From: Candidatus Rariloculus versatilis
Lineage (GTDB): Bacteria; Pseudomonadota; Gammaproteobacteria; Steroidobacterales; Rariloculaceae
NCBI GenBank assembly: GCA_028278665.1
Contig: JAQAJI010000007.1
Span: 1 to 32,322 of the forward strand
Direction: 5' to 3'
DNA: 32,322 nt
Shown here piece by piece: positions 17,666-25,650 of this stretch. The position numbers and the translations under genes are program-made. Under the pieces are notes generated by a model. That model did no database searches. It saw only the letters and a list, made by a program, of their open reading frames with translations, and was not told the DNA's origin. Positions within the stretch are counted from its first letter, which is position 1. Each line of letters opens with the position of its first letter.

Positions 17666-18131
17666 GGGCACCGAGCGCCACGAACCAGATCAGGACCCAG
17701 GCCGGCATGCTGAGTCCCATGAACGACCAGTTGATGTCGGCGCACTCGCCGGAGCCGGTAAAGACCATGCGCACCGCTTCGACCAACGGAAAGACGTCAA
17801 GAATGTAGTCGAGCCCGGGCCCGCAGGCCGGCACGGCATCCGCCGGCAGGTTCTGCAGCCAGACATGGCGTCCCGCGATCGTCGCACCGACGGCCGCGAC
17901 CGCGACTGCGAGCACCCCGTAGGCCCGTGCCGACTTGCCCGCCGGGCCGTGCAGGGCCGCAACGAGCATCACGATCCCGACCCCGATCATGGCGACGCGC
18001 TGAAAAATGCACAGCGGACACGCCTCCAGACCCACGACGTATTGCGAATAAAGCGCATACGCCATCAGGCCGATCACTATGCCGACCCCGGCGAGGTTAA
18101 ACAGGCGGCGCTGGCCGCGCGTTTCGATCAT
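17628..18131 (-). CDS. dsbB: DsbB, disulfide bond formation protein
   Basis: DsbB is the inner-membrane quinone reductase that reoxidises DsbA. The 167-residue protein has four membrane segments, the first periplasmic pair CPLC (Cys38, Cys41) followed by FQRVAM, and the second pair Cys103 (VPACGPGLDY) and Cys130 (SGECADI). It ends in the fourth segment PAWVLIWFVALGALSVAA. All four redox cysteines are present. The ATG at 18131 overlaps the phoU stop (ATGA), so it is translated with phoU and probably co-transcribed with phoBRU. That is an uncommon partnership. No dsbA is in the window. The longer open reading upstream lies inside phoU. Confidence 0.93.
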   Translation of the reverse strand: MIETRGQRRLFNLAGVGIVIGLMAYALYSQYVVGLEACPLCIFQRVAMIGVGIVMLVAALHGPAGKSARAYGVLAVAVAAVGATIAGRHVWLQNLPADAVPACGPGLDYILDVFPLVEAVRMVFTGSGECADINWSFMGLSMPAWVLIWFVALGALSVAANWNPVRR

Positions 18132-18868
18132 GACGTTGCCTCCGCAGCTTCTCCGGCACGCGCGACCTCCGCTTCGACCGCCTCGACGCTCGTATAACGG
18201 ATATCCTTGCCGTGCACCATGTAGACCACGTATTCGGAGATGTTCTTCGCGTGGTCTCCGATACGCTCGAGCGAGCGTGCGAGCCACATCGAATCCATGC
18301 CGCGCGATATCGTGCGCGGGTCTTCCATCATGAAAGTGATCGCCTGCCGGTGGATTGACTCATACTCCTCGTCGACGATTTCATCGGCCTTGACGATCTC
18401 CAGTGCGCCGTTCGCGTCGAGCCTCGCAAATGCATCGAGCGTGCCCCGGATCATCTGCTTGACGTGCCCGGCGAGGTTTCTCAGTTCACGATAATTCGTC
18501 GTCGGACGCTCCACTCCGGCAAGCCGCGCTGCGAGCCTGCCGATCTTCTCGGCTTCGTCGCCGATGCGCTCGAGATCGGTGATCGTCTTGATGATCGCGA
18601 CGATGAGCCTGAGATCGCCGGCCGCAGGTGCGCGGGTCGCGAGAATCCGGCTGCAGTCCTCGTCGATGCTGACCTCCATGCGGTTGATCTTGTGGTCGTC
18701 GTGCGCAACCTGCAGACCCAATTCGCTGTCCCTTGTGGTGAGGGCCTGGATCGCGCGGTCGAGCTGCTCTTCGACGAGCCCACCCATCGTCAGAACGGAA
18801 TTGTAGAGGCTTTCGATATCGGCGTTGAAGCTGCGTGATATGTGTTGTCGGAGATCTTCAACTTCCAC
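18128..18868 (-). CDS. phoU: PhoU, phosphate signalling regulator
   Basis: PhoU links the Pst transporter to the PhoR kinase and keeps the Pho regulon off when phosphate is plentiful. The 246-residue helical protein (E. coli 241) has two PhoU repeats. The first contains LVEEQLDRAIQAL and ITDLERIGDEAEKIGRLA; the second contains WLARSLERIGDHAKNISEYVVYMVHG. The metal-coordinating E/DxxxD motifs are in both. The start is a GTG at 18868 with GGGAGG seven bases upstream. It sits 33 bp after phoR and overlaps dsbB. Confidence 0.96.
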   Translation of the reverse strand: MEVEDLRQHISRSFNADIESLYNSVLTMGGLVEEQLDRAIQALTTRDSELGLQVAHDDHKINRMEVSIDEDCSRILATRAPAAGDLRLIVAIIKTITDLERIGDEAEKIGRLAARLAGVERPTTNYRELRNLAGHVKQMIRGTLDAFARLDANGALEIVKADEIVDEEYESIHRQAITFMMEDPRTISRGMDSMWLARSLERIGDHAKNISEYVVYMVHGKDIRYTSVEAVEAEVARAGEAAEATS

Positions 18869-18901
18869 CTGGTGCCTCCCTGGCGGTGATCTTTCGGGCC
18901 A

Positions 18902-20215
18902 TTATACGGCCGCTTCAGCCTGGCCTCCGCGATACAGGAGCCTCTCCGCTGCGAACCGGCAAAGGAAGGTGCTGCCCTCGCCCTCGACGCTCGCGATCTC
19001 GAGCACGCCATCGTGCCGCTGCACGGCGTGCTTCACGATCGCAAGCCCGAGCCCGGTACCTCCTATGGCTCGCGAACGGCCCGGATCGACACGGTAAAAC
19101 CGTTCGGTGATCCGAGGGATCTCTTCCTCGGGAATGCCGATACCCGTGTCGGTCACTTCAAAAGCCGCGCCCTGGTCATCGGTACGCCAGATGACCGCGA
19201 CACTTCCCGTCGCCGGTGTGAACCTCACCGCATTATGAATCAGGTTGAAAAAGATCGAATGAAGTTCCGTCTCGTTGCCGAGCAAGGCCGCATCGGTCTC
19301 CAGGTGCAAGCTCACGGCCGGATGCTCCTCTGTCGCCGAATCGAAGTCCCTGACCATGAGACCGAGCATCGTGCAGACATCGACGAAGTCGCGGCTCGCG
19401 TCGCTCTCGGCGGACTCCAGGCGCATCAGTTCCATGAGGTCGCGCAGAATCTGCGTCATGCGGTTCGACTGACGCAGCATTTCAGCGATCGGGACCTTCC
19501 AGCGGTTCGGCAAATCCTCGTCGTCGGCAAACGTATCCAGATAACCGCTGAGCACGGTCAACGGCGAACGTAATTCGTGCGAGGCGTTGGCGACGAAATC
19601 GCGCCGCGTGCGTTCGAGATTGACCTCGCGCGTGACGTTGCGGACGATCGCGATCCGTTGGTCCCGCCCGTAGGGGATAATCTGCAGGGCGAGCCAGGCG
19701 GACTCCATTTTCGGCGACGGAAACGTGATGCCCTCGCCCCCGGGTTCGGCGAGGTAGCTTACGAATTCGGGGTGCCTGATCAGGTTGTCGAGCCTGCGCC
19801 CGATGTCCGTTCGCGGATCGAGGCCAAGCAGCAGGGTCGCAGCCGGGTTGAACCAGACGATCTCGTTGTCGCCATTGAGGATCACGCCGCCGTCGCTCAG
19901 TGCCCCCGTACTCTCGCGGATTTCCCTGAGTACGCGGTGGAACTTCTTCTTGCGGTTGCGTGACTTGGTCTTGATCGTATCGACACGGGCCAGGATCTCG
20001 GCCCAGAGTCCACGTGTCGCGAACGGCGCGTGCCGCTTGCCTCCGTCGAGCATGCGATCAAGCAGGTAAATGTAGCGCAACGTGTGCGCGACGTAGAGCA
20101 GCAGCGCCGCGGTCAACCACCAGGCGGGCGCACCGAAGAGCAGGCCAAGCAGCGCGGCGGCGCCGAGCCAGGCAACCAGAAACGCGACTTGTTTGGCCCA
20201 CCTGCGCCGCAACAT
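18902..20215 (-). CDS. phoR: PhoR, phosphate-regulon sensor histidine kinase
   Basis: PhoR phosphorylates PhoB under phosphate limitation. The 437-residue protein (E. coli 431) has two N-terminal membrane segments (about residues 9-28 and 30-48), a basic linker, and a PAS domain (GVILNGDNEIVWFNPAATLLLG). The dimerisation/H-box FVANASHELRSPLTVLSGYL contains phospho-acceptor His213, and the ATPase domain has N-box NLIHNAVRFTP and G-boxes DTGIGIPEEEI and GGTGLGLAIVKH. It has no large periplasmic domain, as expected for PhoR. The ATG overlaps the phoB stop by one base (TGATG). Longer upstream readings fall within phoB. Confidence 0.95.
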   Translation of the reverse strand: MLRRRWAKQVAFLVAWLGAAALLGLLFGAPAWWLTAALLLYVAHTLRYIYLLDRMLDGGKRHAPFATRGLWAEILARVDTIKTKSRNRKKKFHRVLREIRESTGALSDGGVILNGDNEIVWFNPAATLLLGLDPRTDIGRRLDNLIRHPEFVSYLAEPGGEGITFPSPKMESAWLALQIIPYGRDQRIAIVRNVTREVNLERTRRDFVANASHELRSPLTVLSGYLDTFADDEDLPNRWKVPIAEMLRQSNRMTQILRDLMELMRLESAESDASRDFVDVCTMLGLMVRDFDSATEEHPAVSLHLETDAALLGNETELHSIFFNLIHNAVRFTPATGSVAVIWRTDDQGAAFEVTDTGIGIPEEEIPRITERFYRVDPGRSRAIGGTGLGLAIVKHAVQRHDGVLEIASVEGEGSTFLCRFAAERLLYRGGQAEAAV

Positions 20216-20907
20216 CAAACCTCTCGGGGAGAGAAGCAATAACCGGCCCCACGCGCCGTGCGGATCAGCTTGTGATAGCCGAACGGCGTCAGTGCCTTGC
20301 GCAGCCGGCGTATGTGCACGTCGACCGTGCGTTCCTCGACGTACACATTGCCTCCCCATACGCTGTCCAGAAGCTGCGAACGACTGTAGCCGCGGCCGGG
20401 ATGGCGCATGAAAAACTCGCGCAGGCGGTACTCGGTGGGGCTCAATGCGATTGCGTCATCACCGACCGTCACCAGATGACTTGCGGCGTCGAGCTTCAGT
20501 TCCCCGACCGTGAGCATTTCATCGTCCGACACGCTGCCGCGCCTGAGCGCCGCGCGAATGCGCGCAAGCAGCTCGCGCTGCGAGAACGGCTTGACGATGT
20601 AGTCGTCGGCGCCGGCATCGAGCCCCGTGACCCGATCGTCCTCGTCGGAAAGTGCCGTGACCATGATCACCGGTATCGAGCGGGTTCTTGGATCGCGCTT
20701 GAGCTGCCGCGTAAGCTCAAGGCCGCTGACGTCGGGCAGCATCCAGTCCATGAGGACCACGTCCGGACACCTGTCCGCGATCGCGGCGCGCGCCTCGCGG
20801 CCGTCGTCGACCGCCTGGACCTCGTATCCGGCACGGCCGAGATTGAATGCGAGCATATCGCGTATCGGCCGCTCGTCTTCGACTACCAGGACGGTTTTTG
20901 GGGACAT
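20215..20907 (-). CDS. phoB: PhoB, phosphate-regulon response regulator
   Basis: PhoB is the OmpR-family transcription factor of the Pho regulon. The 230-residue product (E. coli 229) has a receiver domain with VLVVEDERPIRDML, phospho-acceptor Asp54 in VVLMDWMLPDVSG and conserved Lys in DDYIVKPFS. The C-terminal winged helix contains LSPTEYRLREFFMRHPGR and VYVEERTVDVHIRRLRKAL. The ATG at 20907 matches the family start (MSPKTVLVVEDE), with GAGG close upstream. The promoter region in front carries a Pho-box-like pair of direct repeats, indicating autoregulation. Confidence 0.96.
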   Translation of the reverse strand: MSPKTVLVVEDERPIRDMLAFNLGRAGYEVQAVDDGREARAAIADRCPDVVLMDWMLPDVSGLELTRQLKRDPRTRSIPVIMVTALSDEDDRVTGLDAGADDYIVKPFSQRELLARIRAALRRGSVSDDEMLTVGELKLDAASHLVTVGDDAIALSPTEYRLREFFMRHPGRGYSRSQLLDSVWGGNVYVEERTVDVHIRRLRKALTPFGYHKLIRTARGAGYCFSPREV

Positions 20908-20937
20908 CGCCTCAATCCGGCAGACCTCGGTCCCACA

Positions 20938-20971
20938 ATTAGAGACGCCCATTATTACAATTTAGTGACGC
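20938..20971 (-). promoter_or_regulatory. Pho-box-like operator and -10 element of the phoB operon
   Basis: On the minus strand 20954-20971 reads GCGTCAC-TAAA-TTGTAAT, two 7-bp half-sites with 4-bp spacing, matching the consensus CTGTCAT-N4-CTGTCAT at 11 of 18 bases. Exactly ten bases downstream is a -10 hexamer TCTAAT (20938-20943) with no proper -35. This is the geometry of PhoB-activated promoters in E. coli, where the Pho box replaces the -35. Transcription would start near 20931, leaving a leader of about 24 nt. It is an inference from layout and partial match. Confidence 0.6.
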
Positions 20972-20993
20972 GTATGCGCGCGCCTGCCCTGGC

Positions 20994-21680
20994 CTACGGC
21001 GACGACGAAGACCGCCGCCACGCGCTCTCGTCGCGAAGATAGACGGGCAGGGCCGACGCGGCGGGGCTGATCCGTCCGGCCGCACAGTCGCGACGCGCGC
21101 GCGGCAACAGATCGCGAGCCGTTGGCACACAGGCACCTGGAACCGAGGTAGCCCGGGCAAGCTGCGCCGCGAGTTCATCGCGATACACCGCAAATCCGTT
21201 TCCGACGGCGGCCCAGGGATCGCCCGGGGAGCACTTCAATGTCGCCGGGGCACCGAGACGCTCGGGTCCATCGTGCTCGGCAATCCCGTTATCGATTTGG
21301 AACATCGCCCAGTACACCTCGCCCATCCGCGCGTCGACGCACACGAGCGAGCGGGTCGATCCATGCTCGCGCCAGGCACGTTGCGCCGCCGCAGCCAGAC
21401 TCGATACCGCAACGACCGGCAAGCCGCACGATAGCGCGAGACCCTGGGTGACGGCCGCCGCGAGGCGGATTCCGCTGAAGGATCCCGGCCCGCGCCCGAA
21501 TGCGACCGCGTCGAGCGAACCTGGCGTCAATCCGGCCTCGGCAAGAAGTTCCCGGATTATCGGCAGCACGCGATCCGACTGCGCGCGCGGGGTCGCAATC
21601 TCCCGTTCGACAACGGCCTCGCCGTCAAGTACCGCGAGCGAGCCCACGGTGCTGGAAGTTTCTATCGCAAGCAGTTTCAT
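20994..21680 (-). CDS. tsaB: TsaB, tRNA t6A37 threonylcarbamoyltransferase complex subunit
   Basis: TsaB partners TsaD and TsaE in making t6A at position 37 of ANN-decoding tRNAs. The 228-residue product has the ASKHA-fold start MKLLAIETSSTVGSLAVLDG, then VLPIIRELLAEAG, the family core GRGPGSFSGIRLAAAVTQGLA, and CVDARMGEVYWAMF. A proline-proximal end ALPVYLRDESAW is usual for TsaB. E. coli TsaB is 231 aa. Its ATG overlaps the yoaA stop (ATGA). The yoaA-tsaB pairing is conserved in gammaproteobacteria. Confidence 0.93.
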   Translation of the reverse strand: MKLLAIETSSTVGSLAVLDGEAVVEREIATPRAQSDRVLPIIRELLAEAGLTPGSLDAVAFGRGPGSFSGIRLAAAVTQGLALSCGLPVVAVSSLAAAAQRAWREHGSTRSLVCVDARMGEVYWAMFQIDNGIAEHDGPERLGAPATLKCSPGDPWAAVGNGFAVYRDELAAQLARATSVPGACVPTARDLLPRARRDCAAGRISPAASALPVYLRDESAWRRSSSSP

Positions 21681-23632
21681 CCGGCGTACATTGTGCTTCG
21701 TTCCGCGGGGGAAGGCAGCGAGCCCGCAGGCTCTCGAAGCCCGGCCGCAAATTCGAGCGCGGCATCGCGATCGGTGAGCAGCGGCATCGGCGGGAGGCTC
21801 CTGAGAAACACGCGGCCGTACGGTCGGGTCGCGAGCCTGGGATCGCCAAGAACGATGAGTCCACGGTCATCGAAGTCCCGAATCAGGCGCCCGGCGCCCT
21901 GTTTGAGCGCGAGCACCGCCTCGGGCAACTGGAATTCCCTGAAGGGATCCCCGCCGTTGCGCCGAACCGCTTCGATGCGTGCCTGGATCATCGGATCATT
22001 GGGGGCCTGGAACGGCAACTTCGCGATCACGACGACGCGCAATGCGTGACCGCGCACGTCGACGCCCTGCCAGAAGCTGTTGGTGCCGAGCAGAACCGCG
22101 TTGCCCGCCGCGCGAAACGCTTCCAGTTGCTGGCTGCGGGAACCTGCGCCCTGCACAAGCACGGGCCCCGGCGCCGATCGCTGCTCGAGCCAGTCCCGCG
22201 CGAGGTTCAGTGCGCGATAGCTCGTGAACAGCACAAATGCACCGCCTCCCGAGGCTTCGATGAGCGGCCAGACATCTTCCATGAGGGCGGTCACATGACC
22301 CGGATCGGCGGGGTCCGGCAAGCCCCGCGGCAGGTAGATCCGGCCGTTTTGCTCGTGGTCGAACGGGCTCGGCAGCGTGCTTGTGAGCGCGTCGTCGATC
22401 CCGACGCGGGCCAGAAAGTGCGTGAAGTCATCACCGACGGCGAGTGTCGCCGACGTAAAGACCCATGCCGCCGCCTGATCCGCCAGACGCTCGGCCATGG
22501 CCGCACCGATGTCGAGCGGGGTCCAGTGCACGGCCAGGGATCGAGGCGACACCTCAAGCCAGCGCAGCCCGTCGCGCGGATCGTCCGCCATGACGACTTC
22601 AAGCCGCTGCGATACTTGCGCGCAACGCTCACGGCACCGCGCGAGGCCAGTGCTCGCCGACTCGACCGGTTCGAGCGCTTGGCCGGCCTCGGCCACGGCG
22701 CCTGACAGCTCGGCAAGCACAGCCACGAGGTGCTCCGGCGCGGCTTCCCAGGCGAACCGCCCCTGTGTACGGGTCGCTTCGCGCCGCGCGCTGACCAGTG
22801 CGCCGGAAAGCGACGCCGACGCATCGCCGGCCTGCCGGTCGAGGCCTGCCGAGTTGCCCTCGCGCACGATGTCGCGCAGCAGCGCTTCCAGTTCCCGGCT
22901 CGTGACCGACATGCTGAATACCCGCTGGGCGATGTCCGGAAACTGGTGCGCCTCGTCGACGACGATCACATCGGCGCCGGGCAGGAGTTCGCCGAACCCG
23001 GCCTCCTTGAGCGCGAGGTCGGCGAGCAGCAGATGATGGTTCACGATGACCACCTGCGCCGCCATCGCCTTGCGCCGTGCGTCGACGACGAAACAGCGCT
23101 CGAGAAACTCGCATCGACTGCCCAGGCAATTGTCGACCGTCGACGTGATCAGACCGCGCAGCGTGTGCTCGGCGGCCAGTTCGTCGAGTTCGGCCAGATC
23201 GCCGCTCGCGCTCGACCGCCCCCACTGTGCGAGCGTCTCGAGCGTGTCCGCCGGCACCGATTCGCGGCCGTCGAGACGTGCCGTTTCGAAGCGGTGCCAG
23301 CACAGGTAATTGCTTCGGCCCTTGAGCAGCGCAATCTCGACAGGCCTTCCGAGTACGGCGCCGAGCGCCGGCAGGTCCCGGCTGAACAGTTGGTCCTGCA
23401 GGGTCCGCGTGCCCGTGGAGATGATCGCCCGCCGGCCCGACAGCAGCACGGGTACGAGATACGCGTACGTTTTTCCGATACCGGTCCCGGCTTCGAGCGC
23501 GGCGTGCCGGCCGTCGTCGATCGCCTCGCCGACGAGCTCGGCCATCTGCTGTTGCGCTGCCCTGTAGGTGTATCCGGGCAAGCGTTCCGCCAGGCGGCCG
23601 CCCGGGCCGAAGATGTCCGCAAGCAACGGCAT
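21677..23632 (-). CDS. yoaA: YoaA/DinG-family ATP-dependent DNA helicase
   Basis: This is an XPD/DinG-type superfamily 2 helicase with an iron-sulfur cluster; in E. coli YoaA works with HolC in repair of replication blocks. The 651-residue product (E. coli 636) has a Q-like region YTYRAAQQQMAELV and Walker A EAGTGIGKT (Lys54). Four cysteines suit a 4Fe-4S cluster: Cys111, Cys169, Cys174 and Cys180. Further motifs are the DEAH box VDEAHQ (226-231), TSATLAVGDDFTHF, FTSYRALNLARDWL, GTNSFWQGVDVRG and QGAGRLIRDFDDRGL. The ATG at 23632 fits the family N-terminus (MPLLADIFGPGGRLA). Close linkage to tsaB supports YoaA over DinG. Confidence 0.92.
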   Translation of the reverse strand: MPLLADIFGPGGRLAERLPGYTYRAAQQQMAELVGEAIDDGRHAALEAGTGIGKTYAYLVPVLLSGRRAIISTGTRTLQDQLFSRDLPALGAVLGRPVEIALLKGRSNYLCWHRFETARLDGRESVPADTLETLAQWGRSSASGDLAELDELAAEHTLRGLITSTVDNCLGSRCEFLERCFVVDARRKAMAAQVVIVNHHLLLADLALKEAGFGELLPGADVIVVDEAHQFPDIAQRVFSMSVTSRELEALLRDIVREGNSAGLDRQAGDASASLSGALVSARREATRTQGRFAWEAAPEHLVAVLAELSGAVAEAGQALEPVESASTGLARCRERCAQVSQRLEVVMADDPRDGLRWLEVSPRSLAVHWTPLDIGAAMAERLADQAAAWVFTSATLAVGDDFTHFLARVGIDDALTSTLPSPFDHEQNGRIYLPRGLPDPADPGHVTALMEDVWPLIEASGGGAFVLFTSYRALNLARDWLEQRSAPGPVLVQGAGSRSQQLEAFRAAGNAVLLGTNSFWQGVDVRGHALRVVVIAKLPFQAPNDPMIQARIEAVRRNGGDPFREFQLPEAVLALKQGAGRLIRDFDDRGLIVLGDPRLATRPYGRVFLRSLPPMPLLTDRDAALEFAAGLREPAGSLPSPAERSTMYAG

Positions 23633-23753
23633 CGCGCAACTATAGCCTGTCGCGGGACCGAAGAGGATCGCGAAATTCCCGGCCAGGCAAGACTTTGACG
23701 GACTCAAAGTGCGTGCGTGCGCCCGGCCGCTCCCGTTGGCAGAACCGTGAATG

Positions 23754-23759
23754 TATACT
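23754..23759 (+). promoter_or_regulatory. Candidate -10 element upstream of pckG
   Basis: TATACT preceded by ATG lies 34 bases before the pckG GTG, at a suitable distance for a transcription start near 23766. I see no convincing -35 at 16-18 bp, so a regulator-dependent promoter is possible. The rest of the 23633-23793 divergent gap shows no gene. Confidence 0.35.
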
Positions 23760-23793
23760 CCACCGCTTTGGCAGCGCGGGTTCCAGCCTGACC

Positions 23794-25539
23794 GTGACAA
23801 CACAACTCAAACCCCTCCAAGACTGGGTCGGCGAAGTTGCCGAATTGACCCGGCCCGACAGCATTCACTGGTGTACCGGCAGCGAGCAGGAATACCGGCA
23901 ACTCATAGATCAGATGCTCGGCGACGGTACGCTGCTTGAGCTCAACCAGCAACATTATCCCGGTTGCTACCTGCATCGTTCGGATCCGACCGACGTGGCG
24001 CGCGTCGAGCATCTGACCTTCGTGTGCACGCACAACCAGGAAGACGCGGGTCCGAACAACAACTGGCAGCCGCCCGCAGAAGCGAAACGCACCATGCAGG
24101 AGTGCTTCGACGGCTGCATGCGCGGGCGCACGATGTACGTGATCCCCTACTGCATGGGGCCGATCGACTCGCCTTACTCGCGCTGCGGCGTCGAGATCAC
24201 GGACAGCCCCTACGTCGTCGCGAACATGTATCTGATGACCCGCATGGGCGATTCCGCGCTCGCACGCATCGAGCGCGACGGCAACTTCGTCAAGGGCCTG
24301 CACTCCACGGGCGAACTCGACCCGGACCGCCGCTACATCGTGCACTTCCCGGAGGAGCTCACGATCATGAGCTACGGTTCGGGCTATGGCGGCAACGCGC
24401 TGCTCGGCAAGAAGTGCCACGCGCTCAGGATCGCGAGCTACCAGGCGCGCACGGAAGGCTGGCTTGCCGAGCACATGCTGATCGTCGGCATCCGGAGTCC
24501 CGAGGGCGAGACGCACTATCTGGCCTGTGCGTTCCCGTCCCAGTGCGGCAAGACCAATCTCGCAATGCTGATCCCGCCCGATGGCTACGAGGACTGGACG
24601 GTCTGGACGCTCGGCGACGACATCGCCTGGATGCATCTGGACGCCTCCGGACAGCTTCGCGCGATCAACCCCGAGGCCGGCTATTTCGGCGTCGTGCCGG
24701 GCACGAATCGCAAGACCAATCCGAACGCTTACGACATGATCGAAGCGGATACAATTTTCACGAACGTCGCGGTCACGGCCGACAACCAGCCCTGGTGGGA
24801 AGGCAAGAATACCGGCGAACCCGTGCTCGACTGGGTCGGCAATCCATACGAACAGGCCAACGGACCGGCCGCGCATCCGAACTCGCGATTCACGGTCACG
24901 GCCAGGCAGAACCCGTGCTACTCCGAACTCGCCGATTCTCCGGACGGGGTGCCGATCTCGGCGCTTGTGTTCGGCGGTCGCCGCAGCGAACTGGCACCGC
25001 TGGTCTTCGAGGCCAGAGACTGGGCGCACGGCGTGCTGGTCGGTGCGGGCGTCGCGTCGGAAACCACCGCCGCCGCCACGGGACAGGTCGGCATCGTCAG
25101 GCGCGACCCGATGGCCATGAAGCCCTTCTGCGGCTACAACTATGGCGACTACTGGGCTCACTGGCTCAGTTTCGCGAATCGCTCCGACCGCCTGCCCAGG
25201 ATCTTTCACGTCAACTGGTTCAGGCGCGACAGCGATGGCCGGTTCCTGTGGCCGGGCTTCGGCGAGAACCTGCGCGTACTGCGTTGGATCATCGACCGCT
25301 GCGCGGACCGTATCGGCGCCGACGAGCGGCCGATCGGCTACCTGCCGCGTCCGGGCGATCTCGACGTCAAAGGGATTGACGTCTCCGAAGACACGCTGCA
25401 ACAACTGTTGAGCGTCGATAACGGGCAGTGGCGCGCCGAAGTCGACGAAATCGGCGAGTATTTCGCCAGCTTCGGCGACCGCCTGCCGCCCGAACTGCGT
25501 AGCGAACACGACAGGATCCGCCAAGCGCTCGAATCCTGA
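23794..25539 (+). CDS. pckG: PckG, phosphoenolpyruvate carboxykinase (GTP)
   Basis: This enzyme converts oxaloacetate and GTP to PEP, CO2 and GDP, opening gluconeogenesis. It is the GTP class, not the ATP class (PckA) found in E. coli. The 581-residue product shows SIHWCTGSEQEY near the start, the substrate loop YVIPYCMGPIDSPYSRCGVE, and GSGYGGNALLGKKCHALRI. The P-loop FPSQCGKTNLAML carries the hyper-reactive active-site Cys251. WTLGDDIAWMH, the nucleotide region GVPISALVFGGRRS, and MKPFCGYNYGDYWAHWL with HVNWFRR follow. The GTG start gives an N-terminus like the family; no strong ribosome binding site is seen. It is probably monocistronic and convergent with dusA. Confidence 0.95.
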   Translation: MTTQLKPLQDWVGEVAELTRPDSIHWCTGSEQEYRQLIDQMLGDGTLLELNQQHYPGCYLHRSDPTDVARVEHLTFVCTHNQEDAGPNNNWQPPAEAKRTMQECFDGCMRGRTMYVIPYCMGPIDSPYSRCGVEITDSPYVVANMYLMTRMGDSALARIERDGNFVKGLHSTGELDPDRRYIVHFPEELTIMSYGSGYGGNALLGKKCHALRIASYQARTEGWLAEHMLIVGIRSPEGETHYLACAFPSQCGKTNLAMLIPPDGYEDWTVWTLGDDIAWMHLDASGQLRAINPEAGYFGVVPGTNRKTNPNAYDMIEADTIFTNVAVTADNQPWWEGKNTGEPVLDWVGNPYEQANGPAAHPNSRFTVTARQNPCYSELADSPDGVPISALVFGGRRSELAPLVFEARDWAHGVLVGAGVASETTAAATGQVGIVRRDPMAMKPFCGYNYGDYWAHWLSFANRSDRLPRIFHVNWFRRDSDGRFLWPGFGENLRVLRWIIDRCADRIGADERPIGYLPRPGDLDVKGIDVSEDTLQQLLSVDNGQWRAEVDEIGEYFASFGDRLPPELRSEHDRIRQALES

Positions 25540-25574
25540 GGAAATCTCTGAACGACCCGGGCGGCCGTCCAGGT

Positions 25575-25608
25575 CCGCTGCGCAAGCGGGCGTTCCACCT
25601 CGCGCCCG
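25575..25608. terminator. Possible stem-loops in the pckG-dusA convergent gap
   Basis: The 111-bp gap between the two convergent stops contains CCGCT-GCGCA-AGCGG (25575-25589) and an overlapping CGGGCG...CGCCCG pair (25587-25592 with 25603-25608). They are mutually exclusive folds. Neither has a T-run, so I treat them only as weak candidates for a shared end-of-transcription region. Confidence 0.25.
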
Positions 25609-25650
25609 GTAACCCGGTTGTCCGGAGCTTGCCGACCCGCCGCGCTTTTC

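Noticed and set aside
23639-23644. TATAGT as -10 giving a leaderless yoaA transcript
   Set aside because: The spacing is suggestive but there is no -35 at 16-18 bp, so the evidence is too thin.
22629-23698. Long frames on both strands overlapping yoaA
   Set aside because: Arg/Ala-rich translations without motifs; all helicase motifs are in the yoaA frame.
23704-25524. Long open frame of about 606 codons antisense to pckG
   Set aside because: It mirrors a fully recognisable GTP-PEP carboxykinase on the other strand and has no domain motif of its own. Long antisense frames are expected at this GC content.
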